Source of the DNA: Acidobacteriota bacterium
Lineage (GTDB): Bacteria; Acidobacteriota; Terriglobia; Versatilivoradales; Versatilivoraceae
Direction: 5' to 3'
Length of the DNA stretch: 44,304 nucleotides
Assembly: GCA_028875575.1 (NCBI GenBank)
Contig: JAPPDF010000098.1
Coordinates: forward strand, 1-44,304
In this document: positions 36,768 through 44,304 of the stretch, in pieces
How positions within the stretch are numbered: position 1 is the first letter of the stretch
Layout of the letters: the number at the start of each line of letters is the position of its first letter
Made by a program: the position numbers and the translations under genes
The notes under the pieces: model-generated
What the model was told of the DNA's origin: nothing
Seen by the model: only the letters and a program-made list of their open reading frames with translations
Databases searched by the model: none

Positions 36768-38105
36768 ATGCGAAACCTAGGGTGTTTGGCGAGTGACGAC
36801 CCCATTCTGCGGCGGCGGGACTTCCTGCGAGTGGGGTCCCTAAGCCTGCTGGGTGTGAGCCTGAGCCAGTTCCTGAGGCTTCAGCAGGCCTTGGGGGGCA
36901 CGCCGGCAACGGCCGGGGGCAAGGCCCAGGCCTGCATCCTGTTGTGGCTGGAGGGAGGACCCAGCCAGATCGACATGTGGGACCCCAAGCCCAACAGCTC
37001 ATTCAGGCCCATCGCCACCAACGTGGCCGGCGTACAGGTTTCCGAGCTGCTGCCCAAGACCGCCAGGCACATGGACAAGCTGGCGATTATCCGTTCCCTC
37101 CACACCCTGGAAAACAACCACCCCCAGGCCACCCATTACGCGGCCACCGGGCACCTGCCCAACCCGGCCATGCGCTTTCCCAGCCTGGGCTCGATCGTGG
37201 CCAAGGAGTTGGGTCCAAGGAACAACCTGCCGCCCTACGTGCTGCAGCCGGACACCGGCAACGATACCTTTTTCATCGACCATTTCGGTGCCGCCTTTAT
37301 CGGCAACCAGTATGACCCCATGGTGCTTCCCGACCCCAGTCAACCCGACTTCGAGGTTCCCGACCTGAGGCTGCCCAAATCGATTACGGCCGAGCGCCTC
37401 CAGGATCGGCTCTCCTTTCGGAAAGTGGTGGAGCGGATCTACCGGGACAAGGTGCAGAAGGCCGAATCGGGGCGGATGGACACCTTCACCCAGGAGGCCC
37501 TCAAAATGGTGTTGAACCCCGAGGTCAAGGATGCCTTCGATCTCTCCAGGGAGTCCACCAAGACCAGGGAGACCTACGGGCTGCACGGGTTCGGCCAAAG
37601 CGTTTTGCTGGCCCGGCGGCTGGTGGAGGCGGGGAGCCGGTTCGTGACGGCTGCCGGATACAAGTACAACGAGTGGGACACTCACGGGGACAACGACCGG
37701 CGGCACCGCGACATCCTGGTTCCACCCTTCGATCAGACTTTCTCGGCCCTGCTGGAGGACCTGGACCAGCGCGGGCTGCTCCCGACCACCCTGGTGATCG
37801 CCATGGGAGAGTTCGGCCGGGGCCCCCAGGTGAACCCCGGGAACGGGCGCGATCACTGGCCCCAGTGCTGGTCGGTGGTGCTGGGCGGCGGCGGCATCGC
37901 CGGTGGCCAGGTGGTGGGCGCCAGCGACGAGCAGGGAGGCTATGTCGCCGATCGCCAGGTCACCATCGGAGACCTGTTCGCCACCCTCTACAAGGCCCTG
38001 GGGATCGACTGGGAAAAGACCTACATGACCCCCATCGGCCGGCCGATCAAGATCGCCAACTCCATCGGCGACGCCACCGGCGTTCCCATCAAAGAGCTGA
38101 TTTGA
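36768..38105 (+). CDS. DUF1501 family Tat-exported protein
   Basis: A 445-residue protein from ATG 36768, fixed by GGAGGAGG at 36752-36759. The N-terminus has RRRDFLRVGSLSLLG, a twin-arginine signal. DUF1501 features include LWLEGGPSQIDMWDPKP, NNHPQATHYAATGH, WDTHGDN and VIAMGEFGRGPQVN, within an alkaline-phosphatase-like or sulfatase-like fold. It is the usual third member of the PPC/DUF1549/DUF1501 triad. The activity is unknown. The end at 38105 is followed directly by a decayed GH32 fragment. Confidence 0.92.
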   Translation: MRNLGCLASDDPILRRRDFLRVGSLSLLGVSLSQFLRLQQALGGTPATAGGKAQACILLWLEGGPSQIDMWDPKPNSSFRPIATNVAGVQVSELLPKTARHMDKLAIIRSLHTLENNHPQATHYAATGHLPNPAMRFPSLGSIVAKELGPRNNLPPYVLQPDTGNDTFFIDHFGAAFIGNQYDPMVLPDPSQPDFEVPDLRLPKSITAERLQDRLSFRKVVERIYRDKVQKAESGRMDTFTQEALKMVLNPEVKDAFDLSRESTKTRETYGLHGFGQSVLLARRLVEAGSRFVTAAGYKYNEWDTHGDNDRRHRDILVPPFDQTFSALLEDLDQRGLLPTTLVIAMGEFGRGPQVNPGNGRDHWPQCWSVVLGGGGIAGGQVVGASDEQGGYVADRQVTIGDLFATLYKALGIDWEKTYMTPIGRPIKIANSIGDATGVPIKELI

Positions 38106-38149
38106 ATCCCGATGTTCACCGGCACGCCTACCGTGCGCAGCCGACTCCC

Positions 38150-38449
38150 ATGGTACACTCGGGACCCTTGGAGTTCGAGCGGGGCGAGCTCATTCGCCTG
38201 CATGTATTTATCGAGCGCTCCATTCTGGAAGTGCTTGCCAACGGCCGGCTGTGCATGACCTCCAGGATCTGTCCGACGCGCCCCGACAGCACCGGAATCG
38301 GACTCTTCGCTGCCGGAGGGCCTGCGGCGCTGCGCTCCATGGAGGTCTGGTCCGTGCAGCCCATCCGGCCCACGCCAAGGCCGGACCGGGCAAGGCAGGG
38401 AACGGGAGCGGAGCCGGCCACCCTGGACACGTCAATCCCCGGAGGCTGA
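38150..38449 (+). pseudogene. Remnant of a glycoside hydrolase family 32 C-terminal domain
   Basis: The frame from 38150 to the TGA at 38447-38449 encodes about 99 residues. The segment GELIRLHVFIERSILEVLAN, then NGR, then ICPTRPDSTGIGLFAAGG, then SMEVWSV, matches the beta-sandwich end of GH32 enzymes (levanase, invertase, fructosidase). The catalytic five-bladed propeller is missing: the DUF1501 gene ends 44 nt upstream. It is probably the 3' end left after a deletion or rearrangement. The alternative is an intact tiny lectin-like protein, but no signal peptide or good ribosome binding site is seen. The BCAT gene starts 4 nt after this fragment's stop. Confidence 0.65.
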
Positions 38450-38453
38450 AACG

Positions 38454-39374
38454 ATGGATGAATCTTCCACTCCCAAGGTGCTGCTGAACGACCGCCTGGT
38501 GGAGAACAGCGAGGCAGTGATTCCTCTGGATACCGTGGCCTTCAAATATGGGGCCATGGTTTTTGAAGGACTCCGGGCCTACTGGAACGAGCAGACCCGG
38601 CAACTGAATGTCTTCCGGCTGGATGACCACTCCAGGCGCCTGCAGCAATCGGTCCGGGTCATGCGTATGGATACGCCCTTGACCGCCGGCGACTACAGCG
38701 CCGCCGTGGTGCGTGCGCTGCAGTCCAACCGGGTGCAGGCCACCTCGCACATTCGACAGATGGTCTACGTGGACGGACCGGGCGAAGCCTTTGTGACCGG
38801 TCCGGTCAGCCACGCCGTCATCGTGACCCCCAAGGGGGGATGGTTCGAGGGAAAGGAGTTGGGAATCCACGCCTGCATCAGCTCCTGGCAGCGGATCTCC
38901 GACAGCTCCATCCCCCCGCGAGTCAAGTGTGCGGCCAACTACCAGAACGCCCGCCTCTCGTTGCTGCAGGCCCGCCTGGACGGCTATGACAGCGCCCTGC
39001 TGCTCAACGCGGCCGGCAAGGTCGCCGAGGAGCCCAGGGGCTGCGTCTTTCTCTGCAGGGGTGGGCAGGTGGTGACGCCGACCGTCAGCAGCGACATCCT
39101 GGAGAGCATCACCCGAGCCACCCTGATGCAGCTCTTTCGGGAGGTGCACGGGGTGGAGGTGATCGAGCGGGAGGTCGACCGCACCGAGTTCTACGTGGCC
39201 GACGAGGCCTTCGTCTGCGGCAGCGGCCTGGAGGTCGCCCCCATCCTGTCGATCGACCGCTTTCCACTGGGGAACGGGAAGGCCGGCGAGTTGACCCTGG
39301 CCATACGCAACACCTACCTGCAAGTCACCCGGGGAGAGTTGCCCGAGTACCGCCACTGGTTGACAGCCTGCTAA
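38454..39374 (+). CDS. ilvE: Branched-chain aminotransferase (class IV, IlvE-like)
   Basis: A 306-residue PLP enzyme of normal BCAT length. Motifs: FKYGAMVFEGLRAY at 30-43, the substrate loop RQMVYVDGPGE, the PLP lysine Lys158 in VKCAANYQNARLS, and EEPRGCVF near the cofactor phosphate. The family transfers the amino group between leucine, isoleucine or valine and 2-ketoglutarate. The start has GGAGG about 9 nt upstream, inside the end of the GH32 remnant. A class IV relative such as D-amino-acid aminotransferase is possible, but the FEGLRAY motif favours BCAT. Confidence 0.87.
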   Translation: MDESSTPKVLLNDRLVENSEAVIPLDTVAFKYGAMVFEGLRAYWNEQTRQLNVFRLDDHSRRLQQSVRVMRMDTPLTAGDYSAAVVRALQSNRVQATSHIRQMVYVDGPGEAFVTGPVSHAVIVTPKGGWFEGKELGIHACISSWQRISDSSIPPRVKCAANYQNARLSLLQARLDGYDSALLLNAAGKVAEEPRGCVFLCRGGQVVTPTVSSDILESITRATLMQLFREVHGVEVIEREVDRTEFYVADEAFVCGSGLEVAPILSIDRFPLGNGKAGELTLAIRNTYLQVTRGELPEYRHWLTAC

Positions 39375-39683
39375 GCGCTATCAGGGCTGCCGGTTCCGCA
39401 AGTTCCGCCGCCTTCGGCAAGCCGGTTCTCGACTCCCTCCGGCATCGCAAGGTTCGAGGCCGGACCTCGAGCTTCTCATTTCCCGATTCCAAGTGCAGGT
39501 ATCCGCCCAATTGCACCCTTTGCACGGGACCGATCCGTGAATGGAGTTCGAAAAGTTTAGATATGAACTAGAAATGAAATAAATCTGAATCTATATTTGT
39601 AGGATATAATATGCTGTAAATACAATGACATAGAGAACACTGAAATTGAAATAAACTGAAAATGAGAATAAAATGAGCTCCGG
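39375..39683. other. Intergenic region ahead of the Fic gene, AT-rich half
   Basis: The first 165 bases resemble the surrounding GC-rich DNA. From about 39,548 to 39,680 the composition becomes strongly AT-rich, with repeated TGAAAT-like tracts, unlike anything else in the window. No small gene or tRNA is seen. The change of composition suggests an acquired upstream segment or an exposed regulatory region. Confidence 0.5.
39605..39610 (+). promoter_or_regulatory. Candidate -10 element for the Fic gene
   Basis: A perfect TATAAT at 39605-39610 in the AT-rich stretch, about 74 nt before the Fic start codon. No clear TTGACA-like -35 lies 16-18 nt upstream, so the assignment rests on the -10 match alone in AT-rich DNA. 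Confidence 0.35.
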
Positions 39684-40931
39684 ATGGCCTCTGAAAGTGT
39701 CAGTCGCTATGTCGTTCCCCGGCAGTGGATTCGCTACGATGCCGCGGCGCTATTGGACCTGCTGATCCAGGCCAAAACCGCCGCCGGCGTTCTGAATCGG
39801 ATGCCTTACCTGCCTCAATGGATCGAGCAGGTCCACGAGGAGCAGTTGCGGTTGGAAGCAGCCGGCACCTCGCGCATCGAAGGCGCCGAGTTCACCCAAC
39901 GGGAACAGGAAGAAGCTCTGGCTCCCGATGCTTTCACCCGTTCCGATTTCACCCGCTCCCAGAGACAGTTGCGGTCCGCTAACGCCACCTACCGCCGGCT
40001 GTGCTCGCAATCGCGTGAGCAGCCGGTGACCCCTGAGTTCATCCTGGACATTCACCGGCGCATCGTGACCGGCTGCGATGATGACCACTGTCAGCCCGGT
40101 GGACTGCGTCCCGACGGATGGAACGTTATCTTTGGGACTCCGCGCTGTCGTGGGGTTGAAGGCGGTCGTAGTTGCCGCGCTGCTTTCGACGCTCTCGGCA
40201 GCGCAATCGCCAGGGAGTTCCAAGGGCACGACCGCATTATCCAGGCCATGGCTGCCCACTACCATATCGGTGCCATGCACCCCTTCGGAGACGGCAATGG
40301 GCGTACCGCCCGGGCGCTGGAGGCGTTCATGCTGCGCCGGGCCGGAGTCAACAATGTGGTGATGGTCAGCCTGTCCAATTACTACTATGACCGCAAGGAG
40401 GAGTACCTGAAGGCACTGTCCGAGTCCCGGCGCGAAGGACACGACCTCACCCCCTTCCTCCGGTTCGCGCTGCAGGGGGTGGCCGAGAGGTGCAACGCGG
40501 TGGCGGCGGCCATCGTCGCCCACCATCGGCGGACGCTGTTCCGGGAGTTCGCCAGGTCGTTGTTCGGGCAACTGCGCAGCCCCCGCCGCCGGGTTCTGGC
40601 GGAACGGCAACTCCAGATTCTCGGTATCTTGCTGGACGGCGGTTCAATTGCCGTGCTTGACTTCCTGAATCAATCCCTTGTCCATTACCAGGGCCTCAAG
40701 TTTCCCGCGAACGCGATGGGTCGGGATCTGGGTTATCTGTTTGGGCTTGGAGCCATCGACATGGATGATGGACGCATCCGGGTCAACCTGGACTGGCCGC
40801 AGCAATTTTCGGAGTCGGAATTGCTGGAACGGTTTGAGAGTATGCCTTCCGCCGCATCCACCCGGCATCCGGCCATGGCGGAGTTGTCCCGACTGTTGGC
40901 CCGCCGCCGGGGACGAACGACTCTTGGATGA
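39684..40931 (+). CDS. Fic-domain protein (AMPylator-like) with N-terminal inhibitory motif
   Basis: A 415-residue protein. The inhibitory motif TSRIEG (62-67) fits the (S/T)xxxE(G/N) pattern of self-inhibited class II Fic proteins. The catalytic loop is HPFGDGNGRTAR (199-210), with His199 and Arg210 intact. A Fic flap region around 138-150 has GGLRPDGWNVIFG. Four cysteines (131, 136, 155, 164) cluster in this flap segment, which is unusual and could bind a metal. The C-terminal part (about 305-400) looks winged-helix-like. The family adds AMP to a target hydroxyl. There is no BID or secretion signal, so it is not an evident T4SS effector. Confidence 0.93.
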   Translation: MASESVSRYVVPRQWIRYDAAALLDLLIQAKTAAGVLNRMPYLPQWIEQVHEEQLRLEAAGTSRIEGAEFTQREQEEALAPDAFTRSDFTRSQRQLRSANATYRRLCSQSREQPVTPEFILDIHRRIVTGCDDDHCQPGGLRPDGWNVIFGTPRCRGVEGGRSCRAAFDALGSAIAREFQGHDRIIQAMAAHYHIGAMHPFGDGNGRTARALEAFMLRRAGVNNVVMVSLSNYYYDRKEEYLKALSESRREGHDLTPFLRFALQGVAERCNAVAAAIVAHHRRTLFREFARSLFGQLRSPRRRVLAERQLQILGILLDGGSIAVLDFLNQSLVHYQGLKFPANAMGRDLGYLFGLGAIDMDDGRIRVNLDWPQQFSESELLERFESMPSAASTRHPAMAELSRLLARRRGRTTLG

Positions 40932-41024
40932 GTTGTAGTCTAATCCCGCACGACAGCCGGCGCCCCTTACGGGCCTTAAAGCGATCGCAGGGCTTGGTAG
41001 GGTGGCCGTCAACAGGTAACATGA

Positions 41025-41038
41025 CGGTAAACTTACCG
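41025..41038. promoter_or_regulatory. Palindromic operator-like site upstream of the TonB receptor
   Basis: CGGTAA-AC-TTACCG is a 14-bp perfect palindrome with a further GGTAA half-site at 41015-41019. It lies 34 nt before the Shine-Dalgarno of the receptor gene. It is plausibly a binding site of a dimeric regulator; none is encoded nearby. Confidence 0.4.
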
Positions 41039-41085
41039 CTAGGTGGTAGGGGCGACGGGATACTTGTTCAATGGAGAAAGTGCGG

Positions 41086-43968
41086 ATGAAGCGGGGCGTA
41101 CAGTGGGTTGCCTTGTTGCTGATGACACTCACGGGTGGATCGTTGGGGGCGCAGACGGCGGGGGAAATCGGGGGCTCGGTGACCGACGAGCAGGGTCTGG
41201 CAGTGCCGGGTGTGGCGGTGACGCTTGAAGGCGATGCGCTGATAGCGCCCCGGCTGGCAGTGACCTTGGCCGATGGTTCCTACCGCTTCCGGGCCCTCGG
41301 GCGCGGGTCCTACGAACTGACGTTCGAGCGCGCCGGCTTCCGGACGCTGATTCGAAAAGGGGTGATGGTGGAAGGGAGCCGGGCCATCCGGATCGACGCG
41401 GCGCTGGAGGTGGCTGCCGTAGCCGAGGCGATCACGGTGACGGGGGATGCGCCGGTGCTGGACTTGAAGAAGACCGCGCTGGTGAATGACTTCGGCGTGG
41501 CCGAGCTGCAGGAGGTGCCTTCCGCCACCGATGTGTGGGCGGTCCTCGGTCAAACGGCCGGCGTCCGGATGCGCGGCTTCGATGTCGGCGGCTCCCACAA
41601 GAGCCAGCAAACCGGCTATGAGAGCTTCGGCATCCGCGGCCAGAACCGGATCCTGGCCGACGGCGTCGACACCACCGAGAGTGATGAAGGCACCGGATTC
41701 TACTTCGATTACTATTCGGTCGAAGAGTTCACCACCACGGCGGCCGGCGCCGACGTGGAGATGACCGCGCCCGGGTCTCTGGTCATGATGACCATGAAAA
41801 GCGGAGGCGACGACTTCAGCGGGATGCTGCACGCCGATTACGAGCACGAGAAATTTGCCGGCGACAACGCCGATGCCGACCTGGAGGCGCGTGGCTACAC
41901 GGGCAACCCGAACCTGCTCTTCTTCGAGACCCACGCCGACATCGGCGGGCCAATCGTGCGCGACCGCGCCTGGTTCTATGCCTTCTACAACCACTTCCGC
42001 ATCGACAAGGCGGTGTCGGGCGTGGATCGCACCGTTGCCACCGACCTGGGTGATTTCGATCAGCTCGGGGGCAAGGTGACGGTTCGGCTGACCGACCGGG
42101 ATCGGCTGATCGGGTACACCAACTGGGGCCTTAAGGAAAAGCCCAAGCGGGGGCTGTCCACCGACGTCGGTCCCGACTCGGTGCTGGCCCAGGCCAGTTG
42201 GAGCTGGGCGCACAAGGCGGAGTGGCAGCGGGTATGGAACGACCGCACCTTCATGATGGTGGCTGCCAAGCATTTCGGGTTCGGATGGCCCATGGTCCCG
42301 CAGGTCGATCCGGGACAGCAGCCACCACGCCTCGACACCGCCACCAGCCGGCTGAGCGGCGCCGGCTGGTTTCCCGGCCTCAACGGCCCTCCGCCCTTCA
42401 CGTTCGTTCGCTGGAAGCCGCAGGCCTCCGTTGCCGCCCACCACTACGTGCCGGACTTCGGGGGCAGCCACGATTTCAAGGCGGGGTACGAATTCCAGAT
42501 CGACAGCAGTCGCTTCGGCTCGAATGCCAATTCCGGTCACATCCGCTACCTCGACGACAGCGCCAACGACCGGCCGTTCCACGTGGACCGGGTCATGCTC
42601 TTCAACATGCCGGCCGCGGGGGAGATCGCCTCCGACAACCGGAACCGGCACCACGCGCTGTTTGTCCAGGATACCTGGCGACCGGTGAACTGGTTGTCGC
42701 TGAACCTGGGTGTCCGCTATGAGCAGCAGCGCACCTATTTCCTGGACGCGGTCTCCGCACCCTTCCTGGCTGATTTCTTCCCCAGCGGAACCGTCAGAGG
42801 TCGGACGAACACCATCTGGAACACCTGGGCGCCACGGCTGGGCGTGGCGTTCTCGCTGGCTTCGCGCACGGTGCTGAGGGGACACTACGGCCGCTACTAC
42901 CTGAACCTGGCCGACGCGCACGAAGACGCCAATCCGGCCAGCACCGCCTGGATCCGCTACGCGTTCCTGGACCCGAACGGCAACGGGGTCTACGACGGTC
43001 CGGACGAGCTGGGAGCCAAGCTGGACGAGCAGGGGGCCACCGGTGCGGATCTCGCCGCCGAGGGGACGCCGGTGGACCCGCATCTGGCGCCGGAATACGT
43101 CGACGAAATCAATGTCTCCCTGGAGCACGAACTGGTGGCGGAAACAGCCGTCCGGGTTTCCTACGTGCGCAAGGACCTGAGCGGCGACAGCGGCATCTGG
43201 AACGTGGCCCAGCAGGCTGCGCTCCTGGCGGGGCGTGGAATCGCCTGCAGCGCCGACCCCCTCTGGGATTGTCCCTTGAACGTCCTCACCGGCGCCCCGC
43301 TGAACCTCCAGCGCGTTCCGCACGAGGCGGCGGGTTCGGTAGACAACCGGATTGGCGCGTTTCCCGGATTGGACGCCGCTTATGACACGGTTCAGGCGGC
43401 GGTGAACCGGCGCTTCACCGGCGGATTCCTGCTGCAGGCCAGCTTCGACTACCAGTGGCGGGACGAGTTCCGCTCGGCGTCCGGCGAGAACCGCAGCCCG
43501 CTCTTTGCCGACCCGTTGGTCGTCGGTTCCGGCGGGCATGGGCGCATCTGGCAGAACCACAGCCTCGACGTGAGCGCCCGGCAGGCTACCACCAACTGGG
43601 GCGGCCGCCTGCTGGCCCGTTATACGTTGCCGCGAGAGTTCGGCCTGTCCGCCAACCTCCGGCACCAGAGCGGCTGGCCCTACGCCCTGATCCAGCGCGT
43701 GGACATCCCGGGCACCGGCACCAACCAGCCGATCTTTCTCGGCGATCTGTCCGAGAACCGTTCCGAAAACGTGACGATCCTGGACTTCCGCCTGGACAAG
43801 GCGTTCTCGGTCGGGAACGGGCGCCGGCTCACGCTCTTGCTGGACATCTACAACCTTTTCAACTCCAACGCCATAACCAACTTCTCGCTGCGGACCGGCG
43901 ACCATGAGCGCATCATTGCCGCGCTCGATCCCATCGTGATGAAGCTGGGCGTCCGGTTCCAGTTTTGA
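41086..43968 (+). CDS. Oar-like TonB-dependent receptor with carboxypeptidase-regulatory-like domain
   Basis: A 960-residue outer-membrane protein. ATG 41086 is chosen because GGAGAAAG (41073-41080) precedes it at the right spacing; the ATG at 41071 overlaps that ribosome binding site. The signal peptide (VALLLMTLTGGSLGAQ) ends near 22. A carboxypeptidase-regulatory-like domain lies at about 25-105 (GEIGGSVTDEQGLAVPGVAV). A plug follows to about 220, with SFGIRGQNRILADGVD. The barrel then ends in VRFQF with the terminal aromatic residue typical of outer-membrane proteins. Oar-like receptors of this form are expanded in Acidobacteriota. The ligand (oligosaccharide, peptide or siderophore) is unknown. 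Confidence 0.93.
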   Translation: MKRGVQWVALLLMTLTGGSLGAQTAGEIGGSVTDEQGLAVPGVAVTLEGDALIAPRLAVTLADGSYRFRALGRGSYELTFERAGFRTLIRKGVMVEGSRAIRIDAALEVAAVAEAITVTGDAPVLDLKKTALVNDFGVAELQEVPSATDVWAVLGQTAGVRMRGFDVGGSHKSQQTGYESFGIRGQNRILADGVDTTESDEGTGFYFDYYSVEEFTTTAAGADVEMTAPGSLVMMTMKSGGDDFSGMLHADYEHEKFAGDNADADLEARGYTGNPNLLFFETHADIGGPIVRDRAWFYAFYNHFRIDKAVSGVDRTVATDLGDFDQLGGKVTVRLTDRDRLIGYTNWGLKEKPKRGLSTDVGPDSVLAQASWSWAHKAEWQRVWNDRTFMMVAAKHFGFGWPMVPQVDPGQQPPRLDTATSRLSGAGWFPGLNGPPPFTFVRWKPQASVAAHHYVPDFGGSHDFKAGYEFQIDSSRFGSNANSGHIRYLDDSANDRPFHVDRVMLFNMPAAGEIASDNRNRHHALFVQDTWRPVNWLSLNLGVRYEQQRTYFLDAVSAPFLADFFPSGTVRGRTNTIWNTWAPRLGVAFSLASRTVLRGHYGRYYLNLADAHEDANPASTAWIRYAFLDPNGNGVYDGPDELGAKLDEQGATGADLAAEGTPVDPHLAPEYVDEINVSLEHELVAETAVRVSYVRKDLSGDSGIWNVAQQAALLAGRGIACSADPLWDCPLNVLTGAPLNLQRVPHEAAGSVDNRIGAFPGLDAAYDTVQAAVNRRFTGGFLLQASFDYQWRDEFRSASGENRSPLFADPLVVGSGGHGRIWQNHSLDVSARQATTNWGGRLLARYTLPREFGLSANLRHQSGWPYALIQRVDIPGTGTNQPIFLGDLSENRSENVTILDFRLDKAFSVGNGRRLTLLLDIYNLFNSNAITNFSLRTGDHERIIAALDPIVMKLGVRFQF

Positions 43969-44064
43969 GAGTCGGCGCGCTGTGGGGTCGAGGGTTCGCA
44001 CGCACGGTAACGTGCCCGCCTGCATTTCTCGGCACAAGAATTCAAGAACCTGCCGTAGGAGGAG

Positions 44065-44170
44065 GTGCCACCCGGGAGCGCGGGCGTCCCGCCCGCATGC
44101 ACGCCCGTTCGGTGCCGCTCAGTTTCCCTGCGATGCGGCACCCGGCCACCCTGCAGGCCACGGGTGGCAC
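44065..44170. repeat. Short inverted-repeat unit with inner hairpin
   Basis: GTGCCACCCG (44065-44074) and CGGGTGGCAC (44161-44170) are perfect inverted 10-mers bordering a 106-bp unit. Inside is a strong hairpin, GCGGGCGTCCCGCCCGC, near 44080-44096. The layout resembles a small non-coding dispersed repeat; no target duplication is evident. Confidence 0.5.
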
Positions 44171-44270
44171 TTACCTGAAACACCGTCGTTTCGCCTTGTA
44201 TCAGCCGCGTCGTTGCACGGTCTGGAGCCGAGCCTTACCCCCCCACCGCATCAGCCTTCGCCTGCGGCTC

Positions 44271-44302
44271 GGCTTCTGCGACTCCCCCTCAAGGGGGGAG
44301 TG
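44271..44302. repeat. Hairpin at the window edge
   Basis: ACTCCCC (44281-44287) and a GGGGAGT segment near 44295-44301 pair around a CTCAAGG loop. The upstream GC-rich text (CGCCTGCGGCTCGGCTTC) belongs to the same unit, which is cut by the window end. It could be a terminator stem or part of a longer repeat. Confidence 0.4.
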
Positions 44303-44304
44303 AT

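Larger units (their letters stand above)
43969..44304. other. Gene-free end of the window with repeats
   Basis: I see no gene on either strand. The region holds a 106-bp inverted-repeat unit (44065-44170) and a hairpin at the window edge. The open plus-strand frame over the region shows no domain. Confidence 0.4.

Noticed and set aside
39684-40931. Fic protein as an effector of the T4SS
   Set aside because: It lies 28 kb away, has no BID-like or other secretion signal and carries a self-inhibitory motif typical of housekeeping Fic proteins.
41068-44037. Long open frame opposite the TonB receptor, and similar frames opposite the DUF1549, Nramp-like and symporter genes
   Set aside because: Such frames arise on the antisense strand of GC-rich genes; they show no recognisable domains, signal peptides or ribosome binding sites, while the sense frames have clear families.
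1-44304. CRISPR array or rRNA genes
   Set aside because: No regularly spaced direct repeats of CRISPR type and no rRNA-like conserved tracts were seen.

Overview
The window looks like chromosomal DNA of an uncultured, GC-rich Gram-negative bacterium, most likely Acidobacteriota. The main pointer is an Oar-like TonB-dependent receptor with an N-terminal carboxypeptidase-regulatory-like domain. Supporting signs are the triad of PPC, DUF1549/DUF1553 and DUF1501 proteins, and many sodium-coupled or Nramp-like transporters. A Planctomycetes-like or other lineage cannot be excluded, because no rRNA or ribosomal gene is present.

Layout. 1-1,938: a secreted thioredoxin-fold protein (+) and a cytoplasmic BNR/sialidase-like protein (-). 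2,126-11,188: a compact type IV secretion operon (+) in the order virB2-B3-B4-B9-B10-B5-B6-B8-B11, with no VirD4, relaxase, VirB1 or recognisable VirB7. Nearly all its junctions are tight (gaps under 30 nt or 4-nt overlaps). The exception is virB5/virB6, where a 241-bp element with 18-bp inverted ends sits between two TTAA copies. 11,595-17,690: a 2,031-residue surface protein with a signal peptide, about 13 Calx-beta repeats and a C-terminal beta-barrel-like region. 18,085-22,576 (-): an SSS symporter, a divergent Nramp-like transporter and a cytochrome P450. 22,799-26,809 (+): a D-2-hydroxyacid dehydrogenase, a second Nramp-like transporter carrying inserted EF-hand-like calcium loops, and a Tat-type lipoprotein. 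26,857-32,159 (-): an ABC-F ATPase, an HpcH/HpaI aldolase, an SMP-30/gluconolactonase and an AGCS sodium:amino-acid symporter. 32,319-38,105 (+): the PPC, DUF1549/1553 and DUF1501 triad. This is followed by a decayed GH32 C-terminal domain, a branched-chain aminotransferase, a Fic protein with an unusually AT-rich upstream region, and the TonB-dependent receptor.

How the parts may work together. The T4SS operon plus the adjacent giant adhesin-like protein form a plausible cell-surface contact and translocation module. The absence of a coupling ATPase and relaxase argues that it is not a complete conjugation system within this window. The middle of the window reads as substrate uptake and small-acid or sugar-lactone catabolism. 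The PPC/DUF1549/DUF1501 triad is a secreted set of unknown biochemistry common in polymer-degrading soil and marine bacteria.

The clearest structural novelty is the TTAA-bounded repeat family. One full copy interrupts the T4SS operon and its empty site can be reconstructed. A half copy forms the whole spacer between two convergent genes and contributes both stop codons. A solo end lies about 1.1 kb away from that half copy. Other points of note are a recent ~495-bp internal duplication in the Calx-beta gene, the calcium-loop insertion in an Nramp-like permease, the GH32 remnant, and a four-cysteine insert in the Fic protein. All statements come from reading the sequence; no database search was run.
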